DNA of 64,000 nt from Panax quinquefolius (Eukaryota; Streptophyta; Magnoliopsida; Apiales; Araliaceae). The position numbers and the translations under genes are program-made. Below, in pieces: positions 60,191 through 64,000 of the stretch. The notes under the pieces were generated by a model. It was not told the origin of the DNA, made no database searches, and saw only the letters and a program-made list of their open reading frames with translations. The number at the start of each line of letters is the position of its first letter. Positions within the stretch are counted from its first letter, which is position 1. The stretch covers positions 10,848,160-10,912,159 of the forward strand of contig CM035171.1 of NCBI GenBank assembly GCA_020205615.1. Reading direction: 5' to 3'.

Positions 60191-60210
60191 AATTTCGAGG
60201 ACGAAATTTC

Positions 60211-60223
60211 ATAAGAGGGAGGT
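60211..60223 (+). other. Polypurine tract of A2
   Basis: ATAAGAGGGAGGT directly before the 3' LTR. Confidence 0.82.
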
Positions 60224-61566
60224 TGTAAGACCTCAAATTTTTAAATAAAAAGGAATTTCCTTTATTTATTATTTTGAAATAGTAAGGGTTGATTTGATTA
60301 ATGTGGATAGTTAAGGGTTAAATACGCAAATATTTCAAAATAAGCAAGTGGTTATAAAATATTCATTATCGTTTGGGAATATTCGTTTGGTCGTGGAATA
60401 TTCAGATCGCTTCGGGAATATTCGTATTTACTCATTAAAACAATGTGTGGGCCCCATAACTAAAAAGCTTATTGATGAAGAAAACGACAAATATAAGTTG
60501 TTTTTAAATAATTGCAGTAGTTGTTACTGCTATCTTTGTTGAATACCCTTGGTTAAAAACACACTAATACGCTGTTGTTGAATAAGAAGAGCACACCAGA
60601 TTGCACCAATTATTGATTCTTACGTAAGAAGCACACTACTCAATAATGGTTACGATAATTACCGCTCAAAGATTTTATTGAGTTAATAATTGTCGCGTTG
60701 ATATTTTATATTGTCATTGTTTCAATAATTGTCATTACACAAAGATTTTTCATTATCGAAGCAATAATTCATATTATCTCGAATAATATTATTAGATAAC
60801 ATTATTGGCAATGTCTAGAAAGTTCATCTAAGGAGAGGTTTGGTCACCTAATTGCGCACCAAGAAGAAGAAATTCTTATCGAAAGCCCCTCTTCCTGAAC
60901 CGCCTCGTTTGTCAATATTGTGATTCTCAGAATATTATTTGTGAATAATTAATTATTGATTTATATGATGAGGAAAATATTGATTTTATGTGGATATAGA
61001 TGGAGAAAATTTTTAAAATGACAATTGTTGAAAATTAATATTTTATCTTTTTCTCGATAAAATAATTCATTTAAATATATTATTTTAATAATATATTAAT
61101 CGGTGATATTTTTACAACGAATGTGGGATATATGAGTATACGAGGAGGAAGAGTATTTTTGTTGCAATAAATGTTTAAAACATGTTAAACATGTCGGTGG
61201 ACCCCATTTATCGATCAAATTTGATTATAGCTTAAAAAATCGCCTTTGTTTGTGGATTTCGGTCCAATTTCTGTTTGAAATTTGGAAAAACTTTCTTCTG
61301 CAAAGTTGTAGAGAATTGAATTTCCTATAAAAACTCATGAGATTCGAATTTTCTGATGAAAGGGCTATTAATTATGAATTTTTGAAGCTCAAGTTCTAAA
61401 TAATTAATTTTTGGAAGTTTTAATTGTTTTATTTAAGAAAACGTTTTTTTGCAATCCCACATGTGATATAAATGTGCTGAATTCAGTTGGTCTAAGGTGG
61501 GCTTGAATTTGTTTAATTATATTATTATTTTATTAAATTTTCTGCTTTGGTGTTCTAAGCATTTTC

Positions 61567-61576
61567 CTATAAATAG
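61567..61576 (+). promoter_or_regulatory. LTR TATA box, A2 3' LTR
   Basis: CTATAAATAG at the position of the 5' LTR box. Confidence 0.75.
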
Positions 61577-61847
61577 GGTGCTTAGGTTAGAATTGAAAAT
61601 CACACCAGAAACTGAAGTTTTCTATCTCTATATTATCGAGCGTATTCTTGTGAGTATTTTGAGTATACTTTGAGTATTACTATACTAAGCAAAGTCCAAG
61701 TCATAGCCTATATCCTGTTTCAAATTTAGTAAGACTGATCTTTCGAGGTAAGGGATGTTATTTTCTTCAAAATGATATTATTTCTTCAATATCATTATGT
61801 TGAAATGTTGATCCAAGTTTTTATCAAATTTGGAACTTTTTCATGCT

Positions 61848-61950
61848 CGGGTTACTATTCATGGGTTACTATTTATGAGTTACTATTCACGAGTTACTAT
61901 TCATGAGAGTTACTATTCACGAGTTACTATTCACGAAAGTACGATTCATG
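61848..61950 (+). repeat. Minisatellite GAGTTACTATTCAC (A2 3' LTR)
   Basis: Same seven-unit array as 54308-54415. Confidence 0.85.
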
Positions 61951-62294
61951 AAAGCGTGAAGATATTTTTTGTGGAATTTCTATCTTTTGGTGTCTGAGTT
62001 ACTATTCACGATATCAAGACTATTCACGATACTGACTATTATTCACGATATACGATACTATTCAATTTAAAATAAAATTTCTTCTTTTCGTCTAAAACAT
62101 CTATTCCGGATACTAACTCGATTGTATCCATGTTTTGATCATTCTTGAATTTTACACCACTATGATTATTTTTGAGGTATTTTGGACGTGGATAAAACCA
62201 AGTACGAATCCTTAATCCTTAATCCTTGTCATTTTGTTTCACCGGATTCGCTTTCTTTAAAAAAATATTTTCATCATCCTCGCCTTTAAATGAT

Positions 62295-62490
62295 GATATT
62301 ATGGAATATCTTTGGCCCAGAAGTGCAAAGATGAATGATTTCTTAAGAATATCTTTGGCCTATAGTGCAAAGATGAATGAATTTCAAGAATATCTTTGCC
62401 CATGAGCAAGATGATGAACAGTGTTTAAAATGAACCCGACTAATCGATGAATATCTTTGGCACAGAGTGCAAAGATGAATATTTGATTCC
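62295..62490 (+). repeat. Hairpin repeat array, 4 units (A2 3' LTR)
   Basis: Same as 54761-54940. Unit 3 is blurred (GCCCATGAGCAAGATG). Confidence 0.8.
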
Positions 62491-63027
62491 GTATGTATAT
62501 TGATTGATGTTACAGGATAAAAGATAGATTTATGAACTTTTAAATTCATACATAGAAGATAGTAGTTTGCATTCTCTACTTAACTCTTCTAATGAATTAT
62601 TATTTCACCATGAATATTGATTTAAAATTTGTTGTCTATCAGTATTCTATTAGATTTTTCCTCGTTGAAGACTAACGATAATTTGTTGTATATTATCTTA
62701 GTCATAATATTCTTTACTCGAGCTAGTTGAGCTCACCCTTTTCCTTTTTGTTCCATTTTTCTCGTGGAGGCGAGAATATAGCGAGTACGCAGCCTGGGTA
62801 TGGAATGAAGGTTTTAGAAAGGATTGTTTAGTAGTCCTCACCATTTTTATAAAATAATGTATCAATAAATGTGATGAGGATTTATTTGAGTATAGATATT
62901 GTCTAGAAGATAATATTTGTATTCAAACTCACAGCTTTCTCATTGTAATAATAAAGTTGTAGTTGTTTCGCACTATGTATTGACAACTCGTAATAGTGTG
63001 ATGTATACCTATTTTGGGGGCGCCACA

Positions 63028-63670
63028 GCACTATGCAAACACTATGCATAATAAAATATAATATATTCTATTTATAGAATAACTTTATAAAAGTATTCTA
63101 TTTTATATAAAAAGATTTTACTATACAAAATACTATGCGATACTTATGCAATACTATGCATAATAGAATATAATATATTCTATTTATAGAATTACTTTAT
63201 AAAAGTATTCTATTTTATATAAAAAGTTTTTCTGCTTTATTACATTAATAATACTAATAAAACAAAATTGAGTGACTTATCACGTAAGCATCAATAATCA
63301 ATACTGGTAAAGCTAATATGCAACCACGCCAGACATCGTACTTTTACTACCGAGTAGTTCAACAAAGATTAATTCAGAAAACTTCCGCCATTATTTTCAT
63401 AAAATATTTTTGTCGTTTTCTTAATCCGACAATAATTCCGTTGTGGGGTCCACCAATGATTGTACCGTCGTACGGATATTCCCCAACAAAAAGAATATTT
63501 CCCGACTAATTGAATATTCCCCGACACAACGAATATTATATAACAACTTGCGTACTTTGTAAAAAAAAATTTTTTACATATTACCCTTAACTTTAAACTT
63601 TTATCAATTTAACTATTTACCAAAATAGAAAAATTGAATACTTTTATTTCATAAAATTCGGGGTCTCACA
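63028..63670 (-). repeat. Element E 3' LTR, inverted, right part with LTR 5' end
   Basis: Continues 52679 through the U3 modules (to about 63215). On the minus strand the LTR starts TGTGAGACCCCGAATTTTATG at 63670. Total E LTR is about 4.06 kb. Confidence 0.85.
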
Positions 63671-64000
63671 ATCACCCCTCCTTATGAAATTTCGCCCTCA
63701 AAATTTACGTACGTACCTAATATTCGAAGAGATGAGAATACCTTGCTTTCTTTTCGGATTGTACCTTCCCAATTATATCCTCTCAGATCATGATTTTTCA
63801 TTGTTGCTCATCTCCGTATTTCGTATATCATTCTAGAATATATCTTCAAAACAAAGGTTAATTGACATATCATAATTTGTCAACTTATCATGTAAACAAT
63901 TTCACTTTAGGTAAGTCACACACTAACGAAGTATATAACTTCGCCTCTCCCTACTAGTTCTGTACTCTTATCTCCGCCAAAGAACCATATCCCTAAGCTC
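63671..64000 (-). mobile_element. Element E internal region, about 340 bp, deletion-derived and non-coding
   Basis: On the minus strand it runs from AGCTTAGGGATATGG and the AACTAG...GGGAGAG segment (start of the internal region in A1, A2, B) to the polypurine tract TAAGGAGGGGTGAT at 63671-63684. The gag start region and the integrase tail (GTATTCTCATCTCTTCG) are joined with nearly everything between removed. The window ends within a few bases of the expected primer site. E keeps only cis signals and would need another element's proteins. Confidence 0.75.

Larger units (their letters stand above)
52680..63027 (+). mobile_element. Element A2: Ty3/Gypsy chromovirus (Tekay-like), full set of domains
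   Basis: A 10.3 kb element with LTRs of 2801 and 2804 bp, primer site, polypurine tract and all gag-pol domains. LTRs are identical over long stretches and differ mainly in small scrambled blocks, so it is probably the youngest insertion here. Frames are broken many times, yet protease DTGA, RT FIDDI and the integrase segments are intact locally. It is inserted in the U3 of the inverted E LTR. Confidence 0.92.
60224..63027 (+). repeat. A2 3' LTR (2804 bp)
   Basis: TGTAAGACCTC to GGGGGCGCCACA. TATA 61567, donor-like GAG/GTAAGG (61748), minisatellite 61848-61950, hairpin units 62295-62490, acceptor region blurred (about 62767). Confidence 0.93.

Overview
The window is a plant (probably dicot) intergenic block made almost entirely of LTR retrotransposons nested in one another; I found no host gene, tRNA, rRNA or CRISPR array. 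It is AT-rich and eukaryotic. The coding parts belong to Ty3/Gypsy chromoviruses: gag with CCHC knuckles, then protease, reverse transcriptase, RNase H, integrase with a GPF/Y module and a C-terminal chromodomain-like tail. The domain order, the initiator-Met tRNA primer site and the long LTRs fit best with the Tekay/Del lineage. The species cannot be told from this sequence.

Layout, left to right. 1-1706 and 11518-13101 are an inverted LTR (family F) split by element A1 (1712-11512, plus strand, TSD GCAAC, 2.5 kb LTRs, decayed gag-pol). F sits in the leader of a minus-strand element of unassigned type (13102-14105) whose 3 kb 5' LTR is 14106-17095. That element sits in an inverted LTR (family D: 17096-18249 and 45102-46510). 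D is also split by element B (18250-45101, TSD CCGCA/CCACA). B holds a deletion-derived internal region, a partial middle LTR, a minus-strand non-coding element C with very large LTRs (22980-38956, one copy carrying an inverted solo LTR at 30739-33472), a second partial B internal region with another solo LTR (39990-42340), and the 3' LTR (42436-45101). 46511-47114 is the 3' end and LTR start of an older element G. 47115-49261 is an inverted LTR H with an embedded LTR fragment. From 49262 past the window end lies inverted element E, whose LTR is split by element A2 (52680-63027, plus strand, 2.8 kb LTRs, full set of gag-pol domains). E has an internal region of only about 340 bp.

How the parts relate. 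A1, A2, B, C, D, E, H and the solo LTRs share near-identical LTR ends, and where visible also primer sites and polypurine tracts. The non-coding elements (C, E) could therefore have been moved by A-type enzymes. Their LTRs also share an unusual transcribed-region design: TATA box, a short leader, a splice-donor-like GAG/GTAAG, arrays of hairpin-forming repeats, a conserved TGAGCTCACCC block, a pyrimidine tract and an acceptor-like AG. I read this as a possible LTR-embedded leader intron carrying an RNA hairpin array, and consider it the most interesting signal here.

Caution on quality. Otherwise near-identical repeat copies differ in small scrambled blocks centred on CAG/CTG/CG sites. This looks like uncorrected base-calling error at methylated cytosines, so many of the frameshifts and stops described below may not be real.
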